A DNA stretch of 64,000 nucleotides from Acanthamoeba castellanii str. Neff (GCF_000313135.1 NW_004457654.1:882730-946729); one strand, 5' to 3'; shown: positions 32,091 to 44,194, numbered from the stretch's first letter. Made by a program: numbers and translations. Notes: generated by a model from the sequence alone, not told the origin.

Positions 32091-35000
32091 ATGGACCTCA
32101 ACAGAAAGTACGCACTGTGAAAGGATGATCATCCCAATCAACATACCCCCCCCCCTAACGATCGCCATCTTGGGTCATTAGGCCTTTCGCGGAGTACCAG
32201 CCTGAGCTCTATGACACCTTTAGCAAGATCATGGGCCTTGCCAGAGAGTGCGCCATCCCCACTCTTACTTGATCCCCCACTCTTTAATGAACGATTCCTG
32301 TTGTGGTCGTGTAGGCTGAACACCAGCCTCGACCCGCCCGAGTTCGTGTTCATCGGCCAGAACAACCACGGCAAGACAGCTCTCTTGGAGGCCATTCTCG
32401 GCCACTCCTACACCAAAGATATCCTCAATAATCACCCCCCCCCCAAAGCACCTCTCGCCCTTGCCGCACTTTCTATCACACAACACACCAGTCACACGCT
32501 CAACGACACACTCCTGTCTGTGTTTGTATATCCTTCCTTGACCCCTGTGCACGAAAGCCCACCAAGCGCCCGGTGCAGATCAATTTGCTCAACAACCCGG
32601 CCTGTGCCGACCCCAAGGTCACCGTCAAGCGCGATGACTTCCTCTGGTCCAAGTCGCCCGAGTTCTGCCGGGACGTCGAGGTATCTCGCCACCACCCACT
32701 CAACTACTACTTTATGTTGACATTTTGTTGTAAAATACGAATATGTCACCACAACCATGTAGGTTCCGGTGGACGAGGTCGGCAAGGAGATGCAGAAGAG
32801 GAACGTGTACAGCACGGTGCCGATCTACATCAACTACGAGTGGCGTCAGGTGTGGAACATGTGCCTCATCGACACTCCCGCGCTTGTGCCCTCGTCCAAG
32901 CACTTCCTGGGCGAGGACGAGGAGGACACCGACACCGACCGCGAAGACGAGGCCGTCGCCGGTTCCTCGATCGCGGCCGAGGGTGAAGGCGGCGCGGCCA
33001 GCGCCGCGTCTGCCGCTGCGGCCCAGGCCCTGCCGCCATCGCCGGCCAAGGCGCCGCCGTCGAGCGACAGCAGCGTGGCGGGCGGCGACGACAAGGCCGG
33101 TGCGGCGGGCGACGATGGCGCGGACTCTGGCACGGAGGCGGTCAAGGGCCGTGGCCGCAGGAGCAAGACCCCGAGCGAGGACAAGAAGAGCGCCCGCATG
33201 CAACAGACCATCCTGGAGCTCATCACGCCCGCCGAGCGGTTCATCGTGGCCGTGGAGGAGGCGGCGACACCCACCTACGTCATGCCGCGCGTGGTCCAGG
33301 CGATCGACCCTAAGTACCACCGCACTGTCTTCGTCTACACCAAGTTCCAGGCACGTAGCGCTCCTCTTTCCTCTTACATGTGGAAATATATGTTAAAAAA
33401 ATGAAGTAGTGTTGTGTAGAGTGTACTAACGTGTTGTGTATGTCCAGGAGCACCTCAAGACGATCTTGACCTCGAAGGACGTGAACAAATACCTCTACAG
33501 CTTCCAGCCCAACTGCCGCACCTTCCTGACCAGCTTCCAGCCCGGGAGCAGCCCCGTCTATTCCAAGGCCCAGAGTGCGTTTCACCTTCACCCTCACCCT
33601 CACCTTCACCTCTCATGCTCCCCCCCCTTCCCATATACCAGCCTTCAAGGACAAGATCGCCGACTCCATCAAGGACGACCTGAAGCAGCTGGAGTCCCTC
33701 CAGTACGATAAAAGGTAGTCCCTACTTGAATTCCACCACACCCACAACGATGAGAAAGTCTAAACACCATGATCCATTGCACAGGCATATGAATGCTGTG
33801 GGCGCCCACGCGCTGAGGCGCTACCTGCTGGAGCAGGGCTGGCGCCACTACCTCGAGGTGATCCCCGAGATCCTGAAGAACCTCTCCACCAAGAAGAACT
33901 CCATCATGGCCGTACGAACACAGCGTCTTCTTGGCATGACCGTTGGTGAGGTCATTCAGGTGCTGATATATATATTGATGTGTGGCTGTACAGAAACTGC
34001 ATGACGTGGCGGACCAGCTGCAGAGCATGGAGGCCGGCAGGCTGCGCACCCTTGCCACGGCCTACGCCATGTCGTTCCTGCAGAACCTGGAGCGCCTGGT
34101 GAAGGGCACCCTCGACGGCATTCCCACCCAGAACGGCCAGACGCTCGAGGAGGAGATGGACACTCCCGAGGTGGGCGACTGGCTGGACCTCAGCTTCCGC
34201 CCTATCATGCTCTACCCCGACGAGTGGAACATCCCCTACACCCAGAACAAGCTCTATGGCAAGCAGCAGTTCGAGCGTCTCTTATCACAGTTCCGCGCCA
34301 TCACCGACCACACCGGTACATATCATATTGAGCCAACATAATAGAAATATGTTACAAAGTAACTTACATGTCGGCGCTGCTCTGTAAACGCAGAAATGGG
34401 ACTGGTGACGATGGATGACGTGGCGTGCTCGGCCGGGCCGACCAAGATCTCGACGGTCTCGAACTTTGCCTGGGTGGCGAGCGATCTGGCCAAGCGCAAG
34501 GTGGAGAAGACTCTGAAGCCGCTCATCCAGCAGCTCAAGAACAGGGCCGTCTACATCCTCAAGAGGCTCGTCGACATCGTCGACAAGATGGTGGCCGTGC
34601 AGAAGATGAAGAAGAGTGCCCACCACGGCCCCGCAAGCAAGCTGGCAACCTCCACCTGTACGTCGCCCTCCCCCCCCAGCTCGCTTGGCCTGTGCGGCTC
34701 ACACCCACGCGACCGCTCACGCACACGCACGAAACTCTGCAGTTACGCTACGACCCAATGCGGCCAGCGTGTCGCGGAACAACCGACACTCGACCGGCCA
34801 CGCTGACAAGGTGGTCATGAACGAGAACTCGGGCGACTTCCCCTACTTCATCCACAGCGTGAAGGTGCTCTTCATGAACTTTGTGGACGAGGTGGCCCAG
34901 GACTGCTTCGAGAAGTGCCAGGACGAGTTCTTCTGCACCCAGATCATCTACTGGGACATGGTCCAGTACGTCGTCACCAGCTTTGCCTATTTTAGTAATT

Positions 35001-35491
35001 GGTTGCATGCAAGTCTTGCTGGCTAACCCAACAGACATGTAACCAACAGCTTCAGCGAGCACACGTTCCCGGAAAAGAGCAACTCGCTCAACCTCTACCA
35101 ACAGAAGGAGGAGGTGACCGCCCTAGCCCGCATCCTCTACAAGGAAATCAAGGACCGCGTCTCCACCAACGTGCTCCTCAAGTTTCACAACTTCTTCTTC
35201 GTCCCCATGTACGTCTCCTCTATTTTCCCCACACAGAAAATTTCCACCGAAGTGAAGCTGTTGGCTGACGGGCTTGATTTCGTGTGCTGTAGGCAAAGCG
35301 ACCTGTGGGGCGCTGTGCAGGGCAAGGTCACTTCGCTGTCGGATGCGCAGCTGGCCGAGCTGTTCCAGGTGGAGCCCAACAAGGTGGCCCTCAAGGAGCA
35401 GGAGACCAAACTGCAGGCCCAGATGAAGGCCCTCTCCGCCCTCGAGATCTCCTTCATGGAACAATCCTCCCGCTTCTCCCGCCCGCAGTGA
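32091..35491 (+). CDS. Dynamin-like GTPase, ARC5/DRP5B-type
   Basis: Starts MDLNRKPFAEYQPELYDTF; first exon 32091-32107. P-loop GQNNHGKTALLEAILGHS, then TKRPVQINLL (switch I region), then VWNMCLIDTPALVP (G3), ERFIVAVEEA, and RTVFVYTKFQEHLK (G4 region). The remaining ~550 residues are helical, matching dynamin middle and effector regions (MSFLQNLERLVKG, SLNLYQQKEEVTALARILYKEI). Such proteins divide plastids in plants and are present as Dlp proteins in amoebozoa, where they act in membrane fission or cytokinesis. G3 has Ala where DxPG is usual and G4 has Gln where TKxD is usual. A ~100-residue Ala/Asp/Ser-rich insertion follows G3. Contains the AT-AC intron 32419-32552. Stop TGA 35489-35491. 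Confidence 0.85.
32419..32552 (+). other. U12-type AT-AC intron
   Basis: The exon ends ...TACACCAAAG at 32418; the intron begins ATATCCTC and ends GTGCAC at 32552. The branch-site element TTCCTTGAC occupies 32534-32542, placing the branch A 11 bases before the 3' end. Joining 32418 to 32553 restores HSYTKGKPTKRPVQ in frame. Donor, branch site and spacing all match the minor (U12) spliceosome consensus, and no GT-AG alternative keeps frame. Confidence 0.9.
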
Positions 35492-35691
35492 GCCCGCTGG
35501 CATCGTCACCTGAGCTCTCGCACCATACCACGACTGGGCAAAGTCGCTCGCCCCTTATCATTACTGGGTTAAATTGAAGCCAGTTGTTCTTTTATTCGTT
35601 CCACAACAAACGTTCTATCCATACGAAAGATTGATTCAAGAAGAAGAAGGTCGATGACCACATTTCGAGTCTCCTATGCGACTCTTCTCGA

Positions 35692-38600
35692 TCACTGATT
35701 CCGGAAGAACTGCATCCTGGAGGCAAAACTGCCTCCTGCCGCTGGTCCCGTGGAGCTTGGTGGCTGCGGCGTCTGGCTCTGGGGCCGGACGCCTCGCGCC
35801 ACTCCGGACCCTCCTCTGCCGCCAAAGGTCGGCGGCGGACCAGATGGGGACGGCGCAGCCCCGGTGCCGGGCCTCCTCAGCGTGCCCGGAGCACCACCAC
35901 CGCCAAAGGCCGAGCCGCTGGGACCACCTCCCGGCGCACCGGTGAAGCCACTGCCTCGCCCGACTGGCGGCCTGGCAGCTCTGCCCATTTGCGGCGGCGC
36001 AGTGCGGGTCGGACCGCCCGACTCCCGCCCCGAAGCTGCGGGTCTGCCGGCGGCTCCCGGCGACGGCAGCCCAGGCCTGGGGAACCCGCCCTGCGCCGGG
36101 CCGGGTGGGCCTCGGAGCGTAGGCGCCGCGCCGCCGAAGCGTGAGGCCACCGGCGAAGGCGCAGGGTCGGCTTGGGGGGCGATGCTGCCACCGAAGCGTG
36201 AGGCCACCGGTGACGGAGCTGGGCCGCTGGCGCCGCCTCCGCCGAAGCGTGAGGCCACCACTGATGGAGCTGGGCCGCTGGCGCCGCCTCCGCCAAAGCG
36301 CGATGCAACCGGAGACCGCGCAGCCGTGGGCGAGGGGCCGACGCCGCCGAAGCGCGGCGGGGCCGCAGCGCCGGTCGCAGGGCTGCCGAAGCGCGCCGGC
36401 CCAGTTGACGGCGGAGGGTTGCTGGTGGGCGCTCCGGCGACGGGCGCACGCGCAGTGCCGCCGAACCTGGGGCCGGGAGTGGGGCTGCCGCCAAATCCTC
36501 GTCCTGCTGAGGCCCCGGCAGCCCCAGTCGTTGGTCGCGTGTTGGGGTTGGGTCCGGGTCGACCGTCGCCGGGCGGCGCTGCAGCTGGCGCTCCGCCGCT
36601 GAAGGAGGGTCCAGGCCGAGGGCGGCCGACGCCGGGAGGCCCCTGCAACGCCGGCCTGAAGCCTGTGTGCGGCACCACGCACGAACAACGAATGTTCAAA
36701 ACTGTGCGAGTCTTCCGAATCATGGCAGGGCATGGTACTATACCTCCAGGAGACGGGGCAGGCCTGGTGGGTGCCGCAGCGACTGGCCCGGGCGACGGTC
36801 TGAAAGCTGTAGAGCAGAAAAGAAGAAATGGTTGGCCAACGCAACACGCCTCATGAGTGGTCTGGCTTGGGGCTCGTACGGGCAGCTCCACGACCGGCGG
36901 GAGCTCCTCCGAACGCCGACGGCGAGGCGGAGGCCGACTTGAGCTTCGGAATGCCGCCCGCAAACAGGCCGCCAGCCGAGCCAGCCGATGCGCCTCCGCC
37001 CATCGGGGCTCCTCTGCCCGCTGCATTTGGTTCTGTGTAGCCGACATTAGTATCCACTCCGAGTGTGTCGTGTGGCGTGGGTGGCGCGTGTGTCGTGTCG
37101 TGTCGTGTCGTGTCGAGTGGCGCACGCAACTGGTGATGGGTGTGCTGCGGTCGTTGGTGGTCGCCTTCTTGAGCTTCCCCTTGGAGAAACCTTCGATGCT
37201 GCCCAGCAGCGCTCCGCGGCCCTTTGTGTCCGGCATGGCCGACGCACTGGCCACCGGCGGCGGCGGCGGCCCAGGCGGAGGCGGTGCTGCAGCCGCAGCA
37301 GGGGGCGGCCCAGGCGGCGGAGGCGTCAGGCTCCCGCCTGCACCTCGGAATCCACCGCCGAACGACGGCGGCGATGGCCTGAACCCAACCGGCGCACCAT
37401 AGGGAGTCGGGGTCGGTACCGGCGCCTGCTTGGGCGCGGCCGGCGAGTATCCAAACGGGGACGAAGCCGGGACTGGCAGTGACGGCGGTGGGGCGGCGGG
37501 CTTGACGGCCGGGACCATCGGGGGCGTCGCGAGTGTAGGTGGCTGCTGCATGAACGACGGGGCGGCCGGCTTGGGCGGGGCAGCGGTCGCTGACGAGGAG
37601 CTGTAGCCGTAAGACGGCGCGGGCACGGGCGGCGGGGGGTTTCGGGGGGCCACCGGCGGTGGCGTGGGCTTCGCGGGGGCCTCCCAGGCAGGCTGGACAG
37701 CTGGTTGCGTGTAGGAGCTCTCGGAAGCAGCAGCAGCTGGTTGCGAGTAGGAGCTGTCAGAATAGGAGTAGTCGCCCGTGTCGTCGGTCGCCCACTCTTC
37801 GTCGTCATTGTTGTAGTTGTTGTGATTGTAGTCGTAGCTGCTTTCGTAGGACTGTTGTTGTTGTTGCGGCTCCTCGGGCTGGGCGGCGTAGCTGCCGTAT
37901 TGCTGGTCCGCGTAGCTACTGCTGCTGTAGGCAGGCTCTGGGGTATACGAACTACTGTACTCCTGGCTCGCGGGTTGTTGCTGTTGTCCTTCCTCTTCGA
38001 CGAAGTTACTGGGGAAGATGCCCTGGCAGCCGTGCACCTCGCCGTACCACCAGTCGCCTGAAGACGCACATCATCAGAGCACTATGAGTAAGAACGCGTA
38101 CGTGGTGGAAAAAGAGAGCCACCTTGGTCCTTGGACAGGATTCTGACGCGATCACCGGTGTTGAAGCCCAGGTCGCCCACCTCGACAGCCTCGAAATCGC
38201 TGAAGGCTATGCAATAGCCCAGATCGGCACCAGCTCCTCCTGCTCCTTGAGCTGCGAATGGTTTATCATCATTAGTATGTACCCATTCATTAAGGGGCAT
38301 TTGAAAGAAGAAGAGGTGAAGAAGAGCCTACGTTGAGAAGAACTGTTGTTGTTGTAAGTGGTGGCGGACGTGGGATTGTAGCTCGCTGCCTGGACAAGAC
38401 TTGCGTCGACCGGCTCAACGTGGTTGCACGGAAAGACTCCTGTGAGCCCGTTGCACGTGCCCTGCCACCATCCTGGGTCGCCCTGCCAAGTGCCGTGGTG
38501 GTGAGTAGCACCAAATGGGCACGGAGTAGAGTTATCAGGCTTTGTGGGGGGGGCAAGTACTTTTGCGATTAGAGTGATGTAATCGCCTTCTTCGAAGCTG

Positions 38601-38837
38601 AGATCGCCGGGCTCACACCCCTCAAAGGAGCAGACAGCCACAAACACTAAATTGCCGCGAATCGCCGTTAGCACTTGAGATCAATGACAAATCTGTCTCA
38701 ATTGGGATTGATTTGATTAAAGGTTACCTTCCGGGGCGGCGTTGGAAGCTTGAAAAGAGGCGTAGATTTGTTAGAATGGAGTTGTTAATGGGCACCAATC
38801 AACGTTGCCTTACAGGAGCCATACCTGGGGCGTACAT
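35692..38837 (-). CDS. WIP/verprolin-like actin regulator with two N-terminal SH3 domains
   Basis: Probable first exon is only 13 bases (38837-38825, MYAP), then a short exon and two SH3 domains: VCSFEGCEPGDLSFEEGDY...GWWQG...GVFPCNHVE, and AFSDFEAVEVGDLGFNTGDRV...WWYGEVHGCQGIFPSNFVEEE. Then a Gln/Tyr/Ser-rich linker, long proline tracts (PPPPGPPP), a WH2 actin-binding motif (RGALLGSIEGFSKGKLKK), the WIP-like GGLFAGGIPKLKSA motif, and a Gly/Pro-rich tail with four copies of a repeat containing VASRFGG. It ends SRMQFFRNQ with stop at 35692. Proteins of this type link myosin-I or WASP to actin assembly. Combination of verprolin-type actin motifs with SH3 domains at the N-terminus is unusual. 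Confidence 0.85.
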
Positions 38838-39132
38838 GTCAAGCATTCAGCAGCCTCTTGTAGGGGCGGTGGCCACTTACACTTCTACACAGTTCTTGTT
38901 GGGGAAAGAGGCGACCTTGCTTTTTTCGGTTTGCTGACGTCAGCATCGCCCACGGCAGCCAAGTGGTGGCGGTTGCACGCAATTTGAGGCGTTTTGCTTG
39001 GGGTACACAGCTCTTTTATTTTCTCTGCAGCTCTTCTCTTGCAGGCTCTTGGTGGGTTGTCGATGCGGTGCTTGCGCCGTGCACGAGAGAGTGGGTGAGA
39101 GAGAGTGGGTGAGAGAGAGAGAAAGAGAGAAC

Positions 39133-39371
39133 TCAGTTCTTGGACCAGGAGGCGATCTTGCCACAGCTGGGGCACTTGGTTCCGATGCGAGCCTGGGGCG
39201 TCGAGTGGCACAAATGGCAGACGGTCAGGGTGCAGCCCGCCTTGCACTCGACCTAAGCCGGCGATGGTTAGGTTGTGAGCTTCAGAGAGAAGGAAATGAG
39301 TCGAGCTGTGTCGGCCTACGCACTTGGTGAGACTTGACCATCGATCCGCCGCAGCCTGCGCAGGAGCCCAT
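39133..39371 (-). CDS. Small Cys-rich zinc-binding-like protein
   Basis: Exon 39371-39324 (MGSCAGCGGSMVKSHQ) and a second exon of about 120 bases ending TGA at 39133-39135; intron GTGCGT...TTAG. About 53 residues with four CxxC-type pairs: CAGC, CKAGC, CHLC and CPSC, consistent with two zinc-ribbon or treble-clef knuckles. Ends KIASWSKN. Codon choice and the in-frame splice support a real gene despite its size. Function unknown. Confidence 0.72.
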
Positions 39372-39726
39372 GTTGGTAGGTTGGTAGGTAGGAAGGTGAG
39401 GAGTAAGGTGTTGGTGCGGGTATGTTTGTGAAAAGAAGAGAAGGGTGGCTTCTTTTTATTGTGGCCCCCCTGCACTTTGGTTACTACTCGTGACCAATGG
39501 CGTTCGGTCAAACCTGGCTTTCCCGAACGGTCAGGACTTTCGCTGGTGCAGGGAATTTGTGTCCACGGAAAAGCGTCAACTGACCACGGCAACATGAAGG
39601 CCTGGGTGCGCATCACCTCCACGAGCGAACCAGCTCCAAACCGTGTCGGCGGCCTCTTCCGCTACTTCGGTTACGAAATGCTGCCGTTCGTTGGTGATAG
39701 CCCCCTAACACCATATTTGCATAAAG
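39372..39726. other. Intergenic region upstream of the small zinc protein and tRNA-Asp
   Basis: 355 bases. A plus-strand open frame at 39459-39749 reads into the tRNA and is not credible. The region should contain the promoter of the small Cys-rich gene. Confidence 0.4.
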
Positions 39727-39798
39727 TCCCCTGTGGTGTAGTTGGCTAGCATTTCCGCCTGTCACGCGGACGACCCGGGTTCAAATCCCGGCGGGGGA
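39727..39798 (+). tRNA. trnD-GUC: tRNA-Asp (anticodon GTC), second copy
   Basis: Same 72 bases as 2792-2863, anticodon loop CTGTCAC. Followed by TTTTTT at about 39808, a normal Pol III stop. Intergenic rather than intronic, between convergent/divergent protein genes. Confidence 0.96.
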
Positions 39799-39934
39799 GT
39801 GTCAATCTTTTTTGCTGCACCTGTGCTGCATAAAGTTCTCTTTTTAACTGACAAGTTGTAACCCTCTCCACCATCACGTCACGAGCAACAACATCATTTT
39901 GTAAAAAAAATACATAAACTGGGTAATTTTCGCC

Positions 39935-42900
39935 CTACATCTTGCTGAGCGAGCTGATCAACTTCTTGCTTGTGGGCCGTTGTGTGGCCTTCTTGTTGGT
40001 GCACTGCTTAAACAGCTTGATCAAGTCCTGCCAACACATCAAACACCAATATCCACTCTTTGGTTAGAAAACGCGAACCTATGTATGTTGTTTATGATTC
40101 CTATTTCTAGAGAATGAATACTTTAATTAAAGAGAGAGAGAAGACAAGTACCTTGAATTCAACTTCGTCCAGGTCCGCCGGCAAAGCAGGACGTACTCCC
40201 TGCGCGTTCGTCTCCGAGACTTGAAGGGGCGCCACGTCGTGGTAGGGTCGCTTCATGGTCATCAGCTCGAACAGAAGCATGCCGAACGACCAGACTGTCG
40301 ATACAATGCGGAGGACCGCCGATGAGCAACATCCCAAACGTGTGTGTCTTGTGTCGTGTGTCGTGTGTCGTGTGCGGGCAGAGCGCAGCAAGGACAAGCG
40401 CACTATCAGCTTCAAAGCCGTAGGCCTGGGCCTTGCTTCCGTCGCTCTGGCTCATGATCTCCGGTGCGATGAACCCCGCTGCAGTGTGCCAATAAATAAA
40501 TGAGATAAGATAAATAGATCTGATCCAAGCGATTGTGTGGGCCGTGGCCGTACGTGTGCCGACGTTCTGGGTGAAGGAGATCTTGCCCTTCTCCACCATC
40601 TTGGAGACGTCGAAGTCGCCGATATGCATGCTCTTCGGGTTCTTCTGACCGTCCCACGTAACGAACACGTTGTCGCTCTGGTGGTGGTGGTGGTGTGCCA
40701 TCAACATTTGGTTATACTAAAATCCATAATTATAAATAAGAAAAATAATTATTAATAATAATGCGAATAATTATTATAATTATTATTATTGTAAAGATCA
40801 AGAGGCGAACCTTGAGATCGCGGTGGATGATGCTCTTGGAGTGCAGGTAGTTGAGCCCTTTGGACACCTGGAAGGCCCAGTCGACGATCTCCCGCTTGGT
40901 GAAGCGGCGACCCTGTACCGTCCGACTCTCGATCACGTCCCTCAGCGTGCCCGAGTAGAGCTCGATGAACAACCGCACCTGTTACCAATCAGAACACAAC
41001 ACATTACAAACACAAACACACAAACACACAAACACACAAACACACAAACGCAAACATAAACAGCTGTGGTGGTGGCGTACTTCTTTCTTGGCCATGTTGC
41101 AGTCGCTGCCGATGTAACGAACGATGTTGTCGTGGCGCAGATCGGTCATGATGGCGATCTCCTTCATCATGGGCTCAATATCCGCCGCCTGCGCGTAGGT
41201 GAGGTCCATCACCTTGGCCGCAAAGGACAGTCTGCATTGACAGGTCGTGGAAATAGTCTTAGCCTTGGCCACCACGTGTCGTGTCGTGTCGTGTCGTGTC
41301 GTGTCGTGTCGTGTCGTGTCGTGTCGTGTCGTGTCGTGTCGTGTCGTGTCGTGTGCGGTGGCTGACACGACCGGTGCCGTGTGGTTTGAGGAGATGTTCA
41401 CCCTTTAACTGTACATCTGTAGACATTGGCTCCGCTGCCACCGCCGCCCAATCTCTCGTGAAACTCGACAGTGTCTGAAGAGAACGTTTCCATTAATCGC
41501 GTTAGATGATGATGATGGCGATGAAGATGATGGTGGTGAAGATGATGAAGTGTACCTCGCTTCACATCAATGTTGATGCCCGTATCAGCCACCATGAATT
41601 CGACGGAGGCCTTGCCTATGAGGTCCGACGCAGACGTCGTACGCACGGGGCCTGGATCACAAAAGCAGAGGGAAAGAGAGAGCAACAACAGCACAACGAC
41701 GATCCATGGCTTTGTTCAGCGCTCGAGCAACGACGCAATGAAGAATAGGAAAAGAAAAAAACGAAAAGAGAGTTCTCTTGAACCATGAGACCGTCAATGG
41801 CTATGAAATGAAGAATGAAGAATGGAAGGAATGAATGAATGGACGCGATGAAAAGGGGAGAGGGGGGGGGTAGGCAAACCTGCGCTGGCGTCCTTCTGGG
41901 CTTTCTCGAGTTTTCGCGTGAGTTCGATGTTGGCCAGCTGTAGCCGTTCGACCTCCTTCTTCAGCCGCGTCACCTCGTCCGACTCCTTTCGGTCTCGCGG
42001 TGAGGCGGGCGCGACCGACGACACATCAATCGCTCCGCCCGACAGCCCTGTGTAGTCGTGTGGTCAGCGCCATGTGTCGTGCCGTGTCGTGTCGGCGTGT
42101 GTGTCGTGTGTGTCAGTAAAACGTACGGGAGGGGCCGTTAGCAGGCTTGGAGGCGGCGGGGGCTGCGGGCAGCTGCTTGGGGTCCTTGCCCAAGCTGCCC
42201 CGGCGCATGAGCTGCCCCGACGTGGGCGCCGCTAGCTGCTCAGAGGCCGCGGCAGCGGCGGCGGCGGCCAGCTCGGGGTTGCCGCTGCCGCTGAGCCGGA
42301 GCCCCGAGCCCGACTTGTGCGATTCGCGCAGGTTCTGTATGTGCGTGGGAATGGGCGGCACCGGCACCGGCCCCGGCCCCGGAATGTAGGACCCGCTCGA
42401 CCCGCCCACCACCGTGGCACCCGCGGAGGCAGCCATGTGGCCGTACACCGCCGACGCCGGCGGCGACTGTGTGAGGGCCTGGGCCTGGGCCTGCGCGGCC
42501 GTGTGGTAATGGTAGGTGTTGTACTGGTACTGCATCTCCTATTGTATGTAAGGCCGATGGCCGTTAGCTTCATGCCTCAACATCATCCGGACGAACACGC
42601 ACCACCACACACGCACTACCCGCACATGCACCACCGCACACGACGAACCTTGTTGATCTTGATGACGTCGTTGAGTGCGTTCAGCCACTCCTTGAGCGCG
42701 GCCTGGTTGATGGCGTTGAGGAAGAACTTGGTCTCACCCGGCACGTCGACCGCAATATAGCCGTCCTCCAGTTTCACCACCGCGCTGGCAGTGAGGTTGA
42801 TCTGTCACCACCACCACCACCAACCCCGAGGTAAACAGCATTAGCCGTCGTCGTCGTCGTCGTCGTCGTCATCATCATCATCATCATCTTCTTCTTCTTC

Positions 42901-43381
42901 TTCTTCCGTTGTCGTCGTCTCAGCAACTGGGAGGGACCGGGTACCGTCTTTTCCTGCTTCTTGTCCTGGCGCTCGGAGAAGCCGAGGCGGCCATCGGACT
43001 GCAGGCTGCAGTACAGCTTCTTCCAGGCGGCGGAGTCGTTGAAGTAGAGCGGACCCTCCTTAACCATCACCGGCTCTCTCTAAACACAACAACGTAGACG
43101 AGTAAGCACACATCGGTGTGTGCGTGTGCGGTGTGCGTGTGCGGTGGTGCGTGCGCGTGCGGTGAAGGTGAGACCTTGGGAGGTGGGGAGGCAGCGCTCG
43201 GGGCCATGGCGTAGGCGGCAGCGTAGGGAGGGGCCATGACGGTGCCGTAGGGCGACATGGTCGCAGCGCCGCCGAAGAAGCCCGTGGCGTCGGCGTAGGC
43301 CATCGGCATGCCGGGTCGGCCGCCGCCACTGGCAGCCGCATAGGGCAGAGCCGTGGCGTAGGGGAGGGGCTGCTGGTGCGC
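39935..43381 (-). CDS. PH-domain protein kinase with a DFD variant of the DFG motif
   Basis: N-terminal Ala/Pro/Tyr-rich exon (starts at acceptor 43381; true start codon not found, first internal ATG 43309). A PH domain spans two exons (EGPLYFNDSAAWKKLYCSL... and INLTASAVVKLEDGY...LKEWLNALNDVI), followed by a low-complexity linker, a short coiled coil (LKKEVERLQLANIELTRKLE), then the kinase: LGGGGSGANVYRC glycine loop, FAAKVMD lysine, HRDLKSDN catalytic loop, IGDFDVSK in place of DFG, GFIAPEIM, VWSFGMLLFELM. The stop is at 39935. The catalytic Asp and metal-binding Asp are present, so activity is plausible. Closest in style to tyrosine-kinase-like kinases of amoebae (inference). An intron holds the GTGTC array at 41276-41354. 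Confidence 0.85.
41276..41354. repeat. (GTGTC)n pentamer array
   Basis: About 15 perfect units within an intron of the PH-kinase gene, just upstream (in transcript terms) of the exon encoding LSFAAKVMD or its neighbour. Confidence 0.95.
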
Positions 43382-44194
43382 CTGCGGGCAGCAAGATAAT
43401 TTATATTATTAATATTATGAATATATCGATAACACGTGATACAAAAAATGTTCATAACAGAAGAGGAGTCTTTTAGGACCGATAGATTGCCCTGCCTGAC
43501 AACACAGCTTTTGTGAATATTGATGCCCAGATCAGGGGATTTATATAAATCGCACCGCTAATTAAGGGCATTTTTGTTTTCCTTCATTGATGGACGAGTA
43601 AAGGGTGTTTTCGATTCAGCTCGCTTGATATCCCCCCCCCTCTACCCCAAAGCTGCGCGGCAAAAGAAAGGCTCGCGCCGCATTTCTGGGAAGAATCTTT
43701 TACCCCCGAGAAGAGAGAAGGAGTTGGGAGGGGGCGTGGTACCATCCAAATCGACTTCAATCTCCTCCCGCTTCGTGGTCAGCGTCGTGGTACTTTTTGC
43801 TTCTTTTGGTCGCCGGAATGTATGGAATTGGGTGTGGGCGGCTAAAAGTCGCAGCCGTGGCGCGTGTGGTTGATGCGAGCCACTCCGCCGCAAGCACGGG
43901 ACAGCGGTTTCAACTCCGCTACCGGTTCAAAAGAGCTTGTGGTATGTAACCGAGCCTATCAACGCGGGCGCCGCTTCGGGTCGTGTCTTTTGCCAATAAG
44001 GAACTTGAAGGTGAGATTTCTCGCACTGGTCTCTTCTTCACAGCTCCCTAACTGCCGTTCGGTTGTTTCGGCGCCCTCCGCCCACACCTCCGAGCGTGCA
44101 ACCGGCGGGTGATAAGACTTTGTCAACCCACCACTTCACTGTTGCAACCACTTCTCTAACAAGCCACACCTCCAACATCAACATCAACATCACC
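43382..44194. promoter_or_regulatory. Divergent region between the PH-kinase and the HMG-box gene
   Basis: About 810 bases. Near 43390-43560 it is AT-rich and probably intron plus 5' leader of the kinase (missing first exon). 44063-44194 is a likely 5' leader of the HMG gene. A tRNA-like GGTTCAAAA at about 43923 was considered and rejected. Confidence 0.4.

Noticed and set aside
35750..36856. Plus-strand Pro/Gly-rich open frame of 368 codons
   Set aside because: It is the antisense phase of the Pro/Gly-rich tail of the WIP-like gene.
39459..39749. Plus-strand open frame of 96 codons upstream of the second tRNA-Asp
   Set aside because: It runs into the tRNA gene and has no family features or splice signals.
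43855..43940. tRNA-like stretch with GGTTCAAAA
   Set aside because: No acceptor stem or anticodon arm can be folded with normal spacing.
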